A DNA stretch of 64,000 nt from Lepiota brunneoincarnata (Eukaryota; Basidiomycota; Agaricomycetes; Agaricales; Agaricaceae): NCBI GenBank assembly GCA_023014365.1, contig JAEBUN010000008.1:372001-436000 (forward strand). The letters are read 5' to 3'. The notes under the pieces were generated by a model, which was not told the DNA's origin, did no database searches, and was given only the letters and a program-made list of their open reading frames with translations. Below, piece after piece: positions 23,517 through 36,100 of the stretch. Numbering within the stretch: position 1 is the stretch's first letter; the number at the start of each line of letters is the position of its first letter. Position numbers and translations under genes: made by a program.

Positions 23517-25315
23517 TTAGGAAGAGATGTGAGTATGGCACAGCAACAAACAAAACACGAAACCAAGGAACACAACTATGTAGAATACTGGATCCCAGTT
23601 TAGATCTATCCATCGATTCAAAAGAAGCGAGAGCAGGGCCTCGACGAGGAGAATGTCGTTGCTGAATGTATACTGGATCAATCCGTGCGAGGGGCCGATT
23701 GCAGTTGGCTGGTTGTACTTGCGGAAGAGCGCAATGCGGACGTTTGGCGCCATATACAGCTGCACCAACCACAGAGAACGGAATACAGAGCCAGATTGGT
23801 TTGCAATAAAGGCAAAAGGCGAAGCGGAAACGGAAAGAGAAATATCAGCACCCCGTAACCGAAGATAATGATGTTGCTTTATTAAGAAAGGAATTCAAGG
23901 GAAGCTGAAGTAATATGGGCAAAGGGGACCCGCGTGGATGTCACCCAATGAACCGCTACCGTATGCCACGGCTCCCGTAGTTCCACGTTCATGGGTCCGT
24001 GGTTTGTGGGAGATCTTTTTTGCTTTCGTGTGCGGAGGGGGTGGTCGGGTGATCGCATGGTGGAATTGGGGGAGAGAGGTGAAGCGGAATAGGGGGAGTA
24101 CTTACGTCGTAGGCTGTAGCGCCCTCACGGCACCTGCGCCACTCGAAGTGCTTGCCGTCAGCTGAGACGAACCTCCTTGCACTGTAGATAGGGATAATAA
24201 CAGTCAACAAAAGGTGAAACGACAGAGAACCACACGTTACTTTTCTGTGGACCCTGGAAGGACGAAATGTGACATTGGGAACTGCCGATTACCCAGAATC
24301 GCGTTGCCCAGATAAGTTCCGGTGCCCCATTCAAGCTTCCCACAAAGTTCCCTGTCGTTCTTGTATACCTGTAACACAAAAATAAAACACACGTCCTCTT
24401 TCGCGAGGGCTAAAGGATCAAACGCACCAAGGTCCGAAGGGTCTGATTGAGGTTGCTCTCCTGTGTCTCTAAGGAGAAATACACTGGCTTGGTGTCCTCA
24501 CCGATTATCATACAGCAACGTGGGTCATCTCGACCAGTGAAGAAGAGCTCATAAGTCCCAGCAACAGGCTGGGATGATTGGGTTTGTTGGGGCTGCGGAG
24601 CCTGTTGCTGCTGTGGGAGGGACCGCGAAATTTGTTGGTTCTGTTGTGGGTGCTGAGAACGCTGGGATTGTTGTGCCGTTTGTGGGAACCTGTTCTGTTG
24701 GGCTTGTTGTGCTGGCTGGGGGTACTGATTTGACTGTGTCTGTTGTTGCTGAGTGAATTGATTAGGTTGGGGATGATTTGGCTGGAGGAATTGAGTCGGC
24801 TGGTTTTGCTGAAGGTAGTGATTTGTCTGAGCCTGTTGAGTCTGCTGAGGGTATGGATTTGGTTGAGGCTGCGGAGTAGGTGGGGGGAATTGGTTCGGTT
24901 GGGTCTGCTGAGGATACTGGTTTTGGGTTTGTTGGTGAAACTGGGGCTGAGATGTTGGTTGGGGAAACTCTGTCTGTTGAGGAGTCTGGGAATATGAGCC
25001 ATGAGATGGTTGGGGGTACTGTAGCTGCTGCTGCTGAGTTTGCGGAGAATGTTCAAGATACTGATTCGTGTTTGGCTGGGGGAATGAAGCTGACTGAGTG
25101 TACGGGGTCTGCTGAAACTGTTGTGGGTACGGCTCTTGTTGAGAGAACGAGTTAGGTTGGGGGAAAGATTCTTGCTGGGCAAAGGAATCCTGGGGGGTGA
25201 AAGGAGCCTGCTGGGGGAAAGGGGGGTGTTGAGAGTAAGGTTCCGGCTGATAGTGATTCTCCTGATAGGGAGGCTGGGCCTGTGAAGAGTACTGGAAGTG
25301 ATTCGGGTAAGCCAT
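23517..25315 (-). CDS. Gln/Pro-rich protein with C-terminal DUF6593 domain
   Basis: Exons 25315-24428, 24368-24241, 24181-24106, 23759-23517; 444 residues, all in frame. Residues 1 to about 250 are a Gln/Pro/Asn/Tyr-rich prion-like region built from imperfect short units. A domain follows that I recognise as DUF6593, a family expanded in basidiomycetes: LFFTGRDDPRCCMIIGEDTK, KLEWGTGTYLGNAILGNRQF, FVSADGKHFEWRRC and RIALFRKYNQPTAIGPSHGL, then YTFSNDILLVEALLSLLLNRWIDL. The biochemical function of the family is unknown to me. The last exon continues 26 residues past the domain into a hydrophobic segment that ends at the stop codon. The last intron (23760-24105) is unusually long at 346 bp. Confidence 0.8.
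24595..25280 (-). repeat. Imperfect Gln/Pro/Asn-coding repeat tract
   Basis: The minus strand encodes many variants of a 4-8 residue unit (for example PQQT, PNQF, QTQ). CAG/CAA and CCC/CCT codons are mixed, so selection on the protein rather than simple slippage is suggested. Confidence 0.7.
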
Positions 25316-25595
25316 GGTGGAGGGGAAGAGAAAGCCGCGTTCTTATGGCTCCCGTGATTTGCGCGTGCATGGGAAGATATCGATTGATAGTGGCGCCCGA
25401 AGAGAAGCAGCAGGCGCTGAATGTTCTCTGCGACGATGGCAAACCGCCTACCATCATCATTGAGCGCCGAACAGCCACTGGACACTAAGCCAGTTCTCAA
25501 CTTCTTTTGCCTTCCTCATTGCCTTCCACGTGAACTTGCTGCGTTCAACCACAGAAAAAGACGATCATTCTAATGCACACTACTTACGGGCTAGT

Positions 25596-27040
25596 CTAGG
25601 AGTTGACCTTCCACAACGGCCGCTTGCGCATTTTGCGCGTAATGTGCACTGCGCTACCACCGAGGCTCCCTCCTCCAAAAGCCAGAACCACCGTCTCCTC
25701 TGCACCGGAACCCCGCGCGATGCCCCGCTTCCGCATTTCGACTGCGTCTTTGGCAAACTTGAACCGGGCTTGATCGGACCCTGAACCTTCTCCATCAGCA
25801 AAGCTGTAGACGCAACGAACGTAGAAATACCCACCAATACGGAATGTCGGCGACTCCACTGCCAACTTGAACAGCTCAAAAGGCACTCGCGCGTATACCT
25901 GTAGCAGCACGTCGCGTGCATTGGGAGGACTTATTCCAGAAGGCGCGTCTTGTTGTGGCGGCAGGTTATCGAGCGCTTCGGGAAGCGTGACAAGGAAGTG
26001 GAACACATCATCCCGCAACCTCTGAGTATATAACCCAAACACTGATGCTTGTGGTAAATCGGGTGTCCCCGTCCCATCGCCCGAGGACGGTGTGGTATCC
26101 GCGAACTGGAGCCACTGATCGATTGTCTCAACCGACAGTGAACGCCTACACACCTCATATGCGTAAGCGCATAGGTCTTCCATCCCACCGAGGAGACAGC
26201 CGGCGGCAAGCACGGCGCGAGCGTTCTCGGACTGGATCATGCCCATTGAGACCGACGAGTACAGGTAGCCGAGTGCTGTGCGAGGAACAGAAAAATTGGT
26301 TAGAACTTCGAACCCGGTACTAACATGGGCCTTTGGCTAACCTATAGCGAAGCCCTACCAAGAATGCATAAGTAGATGCTTCGTGACCTTGTGGAAGTCA
26401 ACACGTACTTCTTGTGTTACCTCGGGCTCTCGCTCTAGATTGACATATATGATACGCTGTCCGCTCGTTTGCGGGGATGTCGACATCAGGTGTGCAAGAT
26501 ACGGAGAGCGGGAAAGTATGATAGCGTGGAGGCGATATACATTTTGATGTACATGCTAGATAGGGAGCTCGTCAGACCATCAGAGCCACCGGAGAAACGG
26601 AGGCGACTCACCAGGACGGTATCTGCATAATTCTGATATCCCGTGCGTCAAAAAGCTCAAGTTGGAACCCAAAGGAAAAAGAAAATTGCTTACACCCGTT
26701 TGAAAGCCTGCGTGGTACAGATGGTTCACGATTTCCTCGTTGTGGGAATTTTGTTGATATGGAAGCCTGCAAGGTGAAAGAAAGGGTCAGCACACCGACT
26801 GCTCCTGCTCACGTCCAGATCATAAGAGGTTGCGATCCTGCTGCACGGCAAGAATAGCCGTTCGAAATGAATTTAAATCCAAAAGACTCACTGGGTAAAA
26901 CCGTTTACAGGGTGACCCGACGAGGAAGGGGAGGCTGGGTTGGCTTCGTAGGTTTCCGAGATAGAGCCCGTTTGAGAGGGTGCGTTGGCGTGGCCATTGC
27001 GGCCATTGACTGAGGCAGATGAAGAAGGACCAGAACTCAT
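25596..27040 (-). CDS. BTB/POZ-domain protein
   Basis: Six exons: 27040-26892, 26766-26694, 26632-26612, 26555-26409, 26354-26342, 26275-25596; 360 residues, phases consistent. The first ~50 residues are Ser/Asn-rich. A BTB domain follows: HLYHAGFQTGNYADTVL, RLHAIILSRSPYLAHLM, and further on GYLYSSV. A BACK-like helical region begins NARAVLAAGCLLGGMEDLC. BTB proteins usually dimerise and often link substrates to cullin-3; whether this one does is not visible. Two very small exons (21 and 13 bp) lie inside the domain. The gene ends with a conserved-looking hydrophobic and Gly-rich region. Confidence 0.75.
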
Positions 27041-27163
27041 GGAAGAATGCAATAATATGATGGAATTAGAGTGGAAAGATGGATGGAGAGAAAAGAGCAG
27101 TGCCGAACACTGAGCACGACTTGAAAACAGCAAAGCGCCCGCCCCAACACAGGTCACATCATG

Positions 27164-28433
27164 TCACGCTCCACAAAACTTGAAGACGAGCTCATCCAAG
27201 CCCATCACATCCCCATAACTATCCTCCTTGCACCTCTCCATACACACAAAGCCAGTCATCAAATTGTTTACCACTCCCATCCTTCTTGGCAGCTCTCCAC
27301 AGATTGGCTCGTATAATGGTGGCGGAGAAACATAACCAGGTGGCGGCCGCCCTTCCTCCAGGCCCGGTAGCAACTGGAAGGCACGGGGTCAACAAACATC
27401 CAATCCAACACACTGAAATTACCATGTGCGACCTATCCGACGCAAATGATTCTAAAAACGTCTCTCCTGGAACGACACGGAACAAACTACACACAAAACA
27501 ATATTTTAGCAAATGATGGCCTCATCAGCCCAATCAACCCTCTTACCTCTGGTACTCCGGCTTTTGATCTATAGGGAAAGGTCCTGGACATATACTCTAT
27601 AACAGTTCACAGTTGCTCAGTACTAACATTCGGTGCTATGAACTTGAACAGATAAAACCAACCATCCCAGCGACAGGGCACAGGGCGGATCCTTGTGTCA
27701 TAATCATACACCCAGCTTGCTGGAGAGGCTGTCCCAAATTGACATATTTCGCCCCCGTCGTCTCTGAGGTTCTCAATACTATTCTCCTTAGGAATTTCCC
27801 CGACTCTGGGCTGTGAAAGATCGCCCTCAGTTAGATTGGCCGTAGTACCAGCCTTCTCCTTCAGGACCAGAATGACATGGTAATCCCAAACCACGGGCAT
27901 TCCCTCTTCCCGTGCCGCCTTTTGCTCCCAGAGCGCAACCTATGTACAGTGTTCCGTAGATATGGGAATCAGTAATTGAAAATGCTTTGGCGTGACAGGA
28001 CAGAAGGAATAATGGGAGATGAGTGTCCCCGACATGAGTTCATCGGAAAGAGGGGATGCAGAATGGGGAGTACGCGTGTACTTATCAGACCCGTATCTCA
28101 CGAGATTATCCTACACCTTGTGCACGGTGCGCGTCGAGATGGATGGGTTAAGAAAGGAATAAGTAGCCCCTGCCTGTAACACCCGAAGCAAATTCCAAAA
28201 AAAAAAAGTGTGCGAATTAGACACACCGTTTTACTCCCGTTCGAGATAAATAACACCCACACCTCCCAATTTCCACTCACATCCGGACGCCCTGAGAATT
28301 CTTGACACAAGAGGTATATGTTCTCTTCACAATAACAATTCGTGTAGGTGTAACTGGCGGGGAGATCGGGCGGAGCGCGACCTTGTGTCGGTCGGTGGCT
28401 CACCATCGTCGCTGGAAGTTTTGCGGACATCAT
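27164..28433 (-). CDS. NTAQ1: Protein N-terminal glutamine amidohydrolase (NTAQ1)
   Basis: Exons 28433-28227, 27939-27628, 27596-27547, 27486-27423, 27373-27164; 280 residues. The enzyme deamidates N-terminal Gln to Glu, a step in the Arg/N-degron pathway that leads to arginylation and proteolysis. The catalytic triad is visible: Cys in YTNCYCEEN, His in VVWDYHVIL, and Asp in WVYDYDTRI. ESFASDRSHM and PPLYEPICG near the C-terminus are also typical. The human enzyme has about 205 residues; the extra length here is largely an insert after VILVL. The start codon may be the second or a later in-frame ATG (28430 or 28406). Confidence 0.85.
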
Positions 28434-30181
28434 GATATGCGATTTGAAACCCAAATAGGTATGAATCACAATTGAGACCGTCCCTGAGAACACATCATGC
28501 CTTTCTGGTCTCCCTCTCCGCCACCCGATGCGCAGTTGGGCAACGGCTCAACGTCCAATTACTATGGCAGGGCTTGACAATATATTCAGAGGACAGTCGA
28601 TTCAAGATCGTCACTTTACTACCACAGTTACCGCCATTCTCCGTACGTCTCACACTACAATTACCTCCTACTCTCTTATACCCTGGAGATGTGCCTAAAC
28701 TAAGGCTGAGCCGCACTCGAAAGTAGTGCTCCATGCCGATAGAATAGCACAGGTATTATTATATAGTAGGGAAATTCTTGATATTATTGTCTGTTCATCT
28801 GCGCTTAATCAAAAAGTAGGTTACCATCTGAATTTGCGAGCCAAGTTTCACTGAGTACTGGTGTCCGATTACGCGTGGACTTACGAGGTGCATGTTAGTT
28901 GTTGGTCATATTACCACTTGCAATTTGGCCCTGGCTGCGAGAACTTCTGCTTAGAACGCTCGAGTCCTGCGGTCTGGTTAGTATCGTCCATGTTGCCTAG
29001 TGGAGAAGCCAACGACAAGAAAGGGTTACCTGTCGCTGGAATTGTTTAGGGACTTATTACCAAGTGAGCTTGTCTGCTTTGCAAGGTGCGTCCGGACCTG
29101 GTAGATCGAGAACAGATTTGAAAGGGCCAGTCATCCATGCCCGTACTCGAGTCTTGTAGTTTGCAGTGCATCAGCATCTCATCCCTTTCGCATTACTTTT
29201 GCATAAATAATCTATTCTATACAGGCACATTTAAAAAGTCGGGCTCCTCAATTCGGGGAACTGCGAGGAAAGTTGCAAGTTCATAAAGAGCATGGTTTCA
29301 CGGATACTCTCTAGAACAATCATTAGATAAACGCCATTGACACCCGCACACCACCGTAGAGTAGAAGTGTAATGAACACGCCTTCTTACCCTTGGTGCTC
29401 GAAAGGCGCCTAGGTCCCTGGTTTTGTTCCGTTTCAGGATACGAGTTATGTGGCTTTCCCTCGTCAAAATTTGCTCAGTCCTGCATTGTTGAGGCGTGTG
29501 TTAGAGGGTAGGAATGGGCTAATAGTTCATACTGCACACTCGCTTTGGCGTCACGTGCCTTCCCGCGAAGCTCACTGCCATGGGGAAATCAAACATGTGT
29601 CGAGCACTTTGAGGATCATGAGCGATGACAGAGTTTCGGAATAACCCAATGGTGGAAGGGTCCGAGACCAGGCTCGCTGTTCGGTTTTACTCGTGGGTGT
29701 GCGAGTAGTCTTTTTTTTTCTGGCAAATCAGCCACGAATAACTGGATAAACGGGACAATCATGAGCTTTACGTCCCGGCGTTCCAGCTGTCACTCCCTGG
29801 CATGCAACCGCGGGATATTTTGGCAGCTTCGTTGGAGTTTGGTGCGGGTACGGGGAGTTACCGAGTGCGAGACCGATGCCAATGTCCCTCGGTTCCCAGA
29901 GAAGCAGCTAGGAAGCAATTGGGACCAGGGTTGTACATACAGGGCCTAGCACCTGTTATTCTGATTTCCAAGAAGATAGAGAAGAAGTGGAGTGGAAGTT
30001 GGGAGGTCCAAGCTTGGATTCTATCTCTGCCAGGTATAATGGTCCTCCCATGGCTCAATAAGAGGACGATACATGAATCCGCAACACCCGAATCGCAATG
30101 ACAAGTAGAATTCCAGGAGGAAGAGATGAATTCCTAATAATCACTGTGAGAAGTACAACTGGCTGTTCCCAAATGCGTGGA
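28434..30181. other. Intergenic, 1.7 kb without recognised genes
   Basis: Short open frames on both strands resemble no known family. No tRNA-like hairpins or repeats were noticed. Confidence 0.45.
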
Positions 30182-30815
30182 TCAACGATCAGCAACGTAG
30201 GTGATCCCGCGACTTTGTGTTGAATATTTCCGCAAATCAATACATTGATGTACATACAATCGACTGTGAGTTTTTGTGCTGATGGAGTAAGTGCGTGATT
30301 GGAGCTGTGTGGACGGTCTAAAATACCATTCAGTGGGTCAGAGGTTAACCAAATGGGGGAGACTTTACTTACATGAGTATGTGTAGTGTGAGAAGGCCTC
30401 CAGCCAATATATCCACTATTGTGACGTCTTCATGCCAGATGTCTGTGTGCTCGCATTTTTGGTTGTGGGTGACTTTTTCTTTAGGACGAGTTCCGGGGAT
30501 GAGGTTCCCTTTCGGAAGGGTACAAAAATAGGCATTGTTGGAGACTGTGGCGAAGGGTTGGCGCTCCGTCGGGGTTGTGGGGCGTGGATAGGGGAAGTAG
30601 GCGATTTGGACGACACGGTCAAAGAGGGGGAGGTATAGACTCCGGGGTACTGCGCATATGGTGGTGGAAACGCGGAGGGCCGATGCGGAGAGGGAATGAG
30701 GATAGGGGTACTGGGACGGCTGGGGAGGCTGGGGCATGAGACCTGAGCCGTTGGTAAATGGGTGAGTGGCTAAGGGGTCAAAAGAGTCGAGGAGGCGTGA
30801 ATGGGAGGAAGTCAT
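30182..30815 (-). CDS. Hypothetical protein
   Basis: Proposed exons 30815-30373 and 30317-30182 (192 residues); the intron has gtaagt and tattttag signals and joins in phase. The N-terminus is Pro/Ser-rich (PQPPQPSQYPYP), and the middle has no recognised domain. No family is known to me, so this may be a non-coding open frame. Confidence 0.35.
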
Positions 30816-31706
30816 CGAGGTAGAAGTTGTGGAATAGGGTGGGTTGGTGTGAGGAGAGAGGGGGGGAGTAATATATATGCTGGCCAGTGGCCGTTCAAGG
30901 ACGAGATCGGATCTTGAGGGTCGGTATCCATCAAATAATTTCAAACTCACGGAGCTCCTCGTCGAATTTGTCACATGCCCTGTCCATCTTCGTCGGAATA
31001 TCATCGGACTTATTGTTTCCTCTGATCCTCCTCCGGATCACCTTCCCTTCAACCCCCCATACTCTCTATTCTTTAGCCCCACATACATCCATCGTCTAAC
31101 TATCCTGTCTTCACTTGAAACGTCCACCCTCTTTGTCAACCTCTTCGACTCGCTAACATGCATTTTTGCAAGCGGGATGCTTCTTCCCACGTCTTCTAGT
31201 CAGCTGATCTCCTCGCCGGCGACAATCAAGCCAAAGACAGCAGGCGTCCGCTACTGTTATTGGTCCTAGCTGTGCACCCCTGACCAAGCAGGAGGCCTGG
31301 ATATACTAAAATTAATTTCCAAGCTCGACTTACATCAACACGAGTGAGAGTGCATCTGCGAGTTTCCGCTTTTGTAAACGGCAAATGATCAACGCTCACT
31401 CGTACGACACCGTCAATGGCACAAATAATCTCGTAACTCACACAATCTGATGTTCCACACAACATTGTTCTCTATGAGGCGAGTAGAATCCTTCCATACT
31501 TAGAACCTGATGTATCAAAGGTCGGAACTCGAGTAGTAAATAAGCCAAGTATTATGTCAATCGCCAGTCCCGATGTCCCGGGCTCTGAACACAGTCGGCA
31601 AACGTCTTCTACCGTCGCCAAAGTTGACCATCCAAAGTTATCAATAAGAGAGGTCAATAAGATTCAGGGGCCTAAACCCAAGGGTACAAAGCCGCTACGG
31701 AGGCTT
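30816..31706. other. Intergenic, no gene recognised
   Basis: This region lies between the hypothetical gene and the 3' end of ATP12. Nothing supported was found. Confidence 0.4.
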
Positions 31707-32985
31707 TCATGAACCGCAGAGGAGAGAGGCAGCACTGGACAAGTGCCGTCGAAGGTCGTGATAATCTACATCGTGAGCTAGAACGCGATGAGGAAACGAA
31801 ATTAGCACCGAGGTCACAATCGCTCCTTTTGTGCGGAGAAGAATATTGATGCAAGTGATATTACTCACTATCCTCGACCTCGCCCCAACGCTCGATCTGG
31901 CTGTTTACTTCAACCGAAGCTGCCAGCGCAGCCCGCTCTGGTGTCAGATGCCTTAACACCAACGCCAACGCAATGACAAATGACTTTGTAGTGTACGTGG
32001 TACGCTCCATAGCTGAAAGTCAAGCGTTAATGCTCGGACTGCCAGGCAAAAATAGTGCTTCATCGTACCTGCCATTTGCCACTGGTCAAATTCTCTGAGG
32101 ATATCGCCGAGCTTCTCCCGCGTCTCTTCGGGTTGCTCACATGAAGAGAACAGATCGGTGCTTGTTCACTTTGACACCAAATGCCTTCTCGACCCATTCG
32201 AACAATGGGTCCCAGTGCTCCGCTTGCAGCTGTTCGATCTGGGGCGTGTGGTTCTCGTAGAAACTTTCGATAACCGAGTCATACTGTTTATTTCCCCCGG
32301 ATTCGGGGAATTTGGAAAGACGTACCAGATCGTATCGGTGTCCAAATAGCTGAGAAGTGCCTCGCGAACCTCGTTACGGATTGTCTCGTCGGCCATGGCG
32401 TCGATAGCCCTTGAGGCAAGTGAGGTCTGCACCACGAAAAAGCGTCATATTTCAGCACATTGACAGATGGGAGACGGAGGTATAGTGAAAGGAGCGCGTA
32501 TGTGGATGGACGGCATGAAAAGGGGATAGACTACTCACCACTGGGAGAGCATGTGGCTTGATGAGAGTTTTCTGGTGGTCCCACTCGGCCGCAATAAGTG
32601 CCGCGAGGAGAGATTTCGATTCTGGAATAAGGAGCGGGTTTCCGGAGGGTGTTTTGAGAGCGCGTTTGTCGAGTGTAACGGCCAAAGAGTCGCCTCGCTT
32701 GACTATCCCAACATCTTTCCAGAATCTTTTCATCGTCACTTCCGCACCTATATATTGATAATTAGCCTTTTAATACTCGAGATACTTCGTCCAAATGATG
32801 GAGCGGGACTCACGGTTCGTCTGGGTGACAACGGGCCCGTCATTGGTCTGTGTTTCTTGCGCTGTGGCTGTCGATTGCCACCTAAAAGTTGTCGACTTGT
32901 TGATTAGGAGTGCAGAACGTGGCGTAGATCTTGACCCGACAGGAGCCACAACACGTGAAGAGACATATCGGCGCAGGTGTAACAT
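31707..32985 (-). CDS. ATP12: ATP12, mitochondrial F1-ATPase assembly chaperone; one frame break
   Basis: Exons 32985-32814, 32747-32539, 32426-32326, 32263-32069, 32012-31869, 31777-31707. ATP12 binds free F1 alpha subunits in the mitochondrial matrix and hands them on for assembly with beta. The N-terminus is a basic presequence (MLHLRRYVSSRV). Family motifs: MKRFWKDVGIVKRGD, TLDKRALKTPSGNPLLIP, AAEWDHQKTLIKPHALPVTS, SRAIDAMAD, YLDTDTICFYE, EHWDPLFEW, FDQWQMAAMERTTYTTKS and NSQIERWGEVED. Exon 4 has one base too many near 32160-32166, between FGVKVN and the downstream QPEETREKLG; all other junctions are in phase. It is divergent from MSH3. Confidence 0.85.
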
Positions 32986-33174
32986 CCTGCTTTATGGATC
33001 GTTGTAGCTTGCAGTTTTCGGGATGGTGTACGTCACTATTCCGAGGGGCACGTGACTGTATATATGCAAGCATCGGAGTCGAGCTCATTCAGCCTCGACC
33101 ACCACCACCTCTGTACTTTTTTTCTGGACTTTCGTTTTCTAATCCAGGTTTAACTGGCCAAGTTAAATATTCTA
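32986..33174. promoter_or_regulatory. Bidirectional promoter, ATP12 / MSH3
   Basis: 189 bp between start codons. It contains AGGGG at 33044-33048, CACGTG at 33049-33054 and a TATA-like tatatatg at 33059-33066, about 110 bp before the MSH3 start. Confidence 0.55.
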
Positions 33175-36100
33175 ATGCCATCTACCACAGAACACTCTCA
33201 GACTACCATTTCATCATACTTCTCTTCAGCTCCAAGTCCCAATAAGCCTGCGAAACGACGCCAACCCCCTGACTCGCCTATTGACCTTACAAGTGATGCG
33301 GAGGGAAGCGAAACGGAAGCACATGCGGACGAACCACCGATCAAGAAGGTGAAGGTCGCTCGGTTATCTCAGTCCCAGTCCAGGTCTTCCTCTGGGGTCA
33401 AGCCTAGGCAATCAATCCTTTTTCCGCGAACCACTTCTACCCCTCCCTTGCATGATCTTTTCGGGGCGTTACAGACTTCTATTGCGAAGTCTCTCACTCG
33501 GAGGTCAACGGGTATGGCGGAGCAGTGGGCATTCACGCCCCAGGCATCTCATTCAGGATGGCTCGCCATTGGGGGAATCTGGGCTTATTCAGGAAGGGGG
33601 TAACGGAGCTCAGGTCAATTCTGAAAAAGGGACTGATAAGGAAAAGCGACATGAAGCGTTCAAAAAGAAACTCCTGACGAATGACAGTCGGTTCAGACTG
33701 AGGCAGGGCGCCCTGGGCACAAAAGATATCATCAGCATTGACGAAGGCGGGGGTAAGCCTCGAACCCCTGTCGAAGAGGCTGACGTTGTGGATTCAGAGG
33801 GCGACTCGGATGCTGCTTTTAAGGAAGTCATGAACATGTTTTCGCGTGCAGATTCCGGAACGGCCAAAGAAAAGGGCAACAGGAAGAATGTGGTGCGAGC
33901 TGCATCAGTCGTTCAAGAAAACAGTCAATCATTAGGTGTGGCAAAGCGGAATAGCAAGAAGCCTCCACCGAGGATTGGGCCTAGCGGCGAAACCTATACT
34001 CCACTAGAGTTACAGGTTCGTTTTGGAAGCATAAGTCCTTACTACTCTGCTAACTCATGTTGTAGGTCCTTGGCCTGAAAGAAAATAATCCTGGAACATT
34101 GCTCATGATTGAGGTCGGTTATAGGTATAAGTTTTTCGGGGATGATGCGAAGGTCAGTGCTCTCTGAACAATGCACTTCCGAGAAATCTACCAACGCGCG
34201 GTTAGGCTGCAGCTCGGGAACTCGGCATGGTCGCCTACAATGACAGGAATTTCCTTGTCGCCTCGATACCCACAGACCGTTTAAGTGTCCATCTCAAAAA
34301 GTCAGTTCCGAAGTCCGAGTTTGTCGAGGCTCCGCTCAATGAAGTCCCAGATTGCTCGCCCGAGGTTATCGAGTCGGCGTTGTCAACCAAGTCGAGACTG
34401 CTGCCCTGAAGAAAGTCAGCGACAACAGGAACGCCCCTTTTGAACGCAGGTTGACACATCTGTACACTGCAGCCACGTATGTTTGGTCAGCCCCCAGGTC
34501 ATTGCTTCTTTCTTAACATCCAACTAGGTATGTCGATGATCTCGACTCGGTGGATGACATGCAGTCTTGCTCCCCTCCACCGCTCATGTGTTTGGTTGAA
34601 GAACAGGGGGAACGGTAATACTGGGGACGTTAACATCGGAATGATCGCGATATGTCCAAGCACAGGCGATGTAGTTTGGGACGACTTTGAAGGTGAGCTT
34701 GACAGCATCCCCACATAACTATCGGGTGTATATTTGTTTCAGACTCTCTCATGAGGATCGAATTGGAGGTTCGTCTACTCACCTTATCACCTGGCGGAGT
34801 GATGTCAATAATGACCTAGACTAGACTCGTCCATATCCGGCCGGCCGAACTTCTTATTCCAGAGAAGGACCTCTCAGAACCAACCAGCAAGATGCTTCGA
34901 CACTTCACAGGGTAATGTTGATACCATCTTGAACTTGATTTGATCGCTTATAATCCCACTTAGAATATCCTCTACCAAGGACAAGCTCCGCACGGAGCAC
35001 ATCGAGAATTGATGTCGCACACCGAAGCAGCTTCTTTGGTGACCAACTTCTATACTAACAAGAAATGTATACCTGTTGCCTCGGACAATTTCAAATCAGG
35101 TAGCTTCCTCACTTACCCGCTGTCCCTACCCTTGCTCACTGCTGCCTTTTCAAGGAAAGCTCATGGCAGAGATAACTGCCTTTCCAAAGCGCGTCGTTAT
35201 TGCTCTAGCCCATGCTATCAGATATCTCTCGGCTTTCAACATTGCCGATGCTTTGTTCGAGACACAATTTTTCAGCAAATTTACAACCCGCGCACATATG
35301 TTACTTGCCGCTAATACTCTCATTAACCTTGAAGTATATAGGAATGATACCGACTACACTGTAAGGGGTACTCTCCTAGAAATTTTGAACAAAACACGAA
35401 CAAGATTTGGTGCTAGACTTTTAAGGAGCTGGATTGGCCGTCCCCTTGTTGACAAGCGGTGGGTTCTGATTGGATGAGCATTGGAAGCATGGGATGCGCA
35501 CTTAACTTCACTAGTGTTTTGCAGGAGCGTGTTGATGCAGTGGAGGAGATTCTGTCCAGTGGATCAGGAAAACTTATGACCCTACGAGATATCTTGAGGA
35601 GCCTACCGGACCTAGCGAGGGGGTTGTGCAGAATTCAGTATGGACAGGTAAGATCAATGAAGGGTTCATGCCATTATATCAGCTGATGGCACCCTTAAAG
35701 TGTACACCAAAGGAGCTAAGTGTTCTACTGTCGGCGTTTAACAAGGTTGCTATTGCGTATGAAGAATTCGATAGCCCTTCCAGTGTCGGCTTCGAGTCTC
35801 GCATTCTCAATGAAATAATTTCCTCGCTACCGAAGTTACAACCCCCTCTGCGCGAACTTCTCGGTGCTGTCAACCTCAAGCGGGCTGCAGAGGAGAGGAA
35901 GGACTTGATGTGGACAGACCCAGAAAGATACCCTGGGATTGTTGAAGCTGACATGGTGGCTGCTGAATCCGAGTCTTGATATCGTGGTAAACTGATGAAA
36001 CCTTTTAGGACCTTGCAAACTGTGGAGATAGAGTTGGCCGAAGAACTTAAAGCGAGTAAGTTTGCACACTACGACATGAGGAACTGTAAGCTAATCAAAA

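Noticed and set aside
26300..26325. tRNA-like T-loop (GGGTTCGAA) on the minus strand
   Set aside because: It lies in an intron of the BTB gene, and no acceptor stem or anticodon arm could be formed around it.
33489..33543. Frame change in the MSH3 N-terminus
   Set aside because: A 55-bp intron is possible and in phase; the region is poorly conserved, so I do not count it as a break.
34301..34350. Apparent disruption of the MSH3 mismatch-binding domain
   Set aside because: A 50-bp intron (gtcagt...tcccag) restores [15 protein letters not shown], the expected family sequence.
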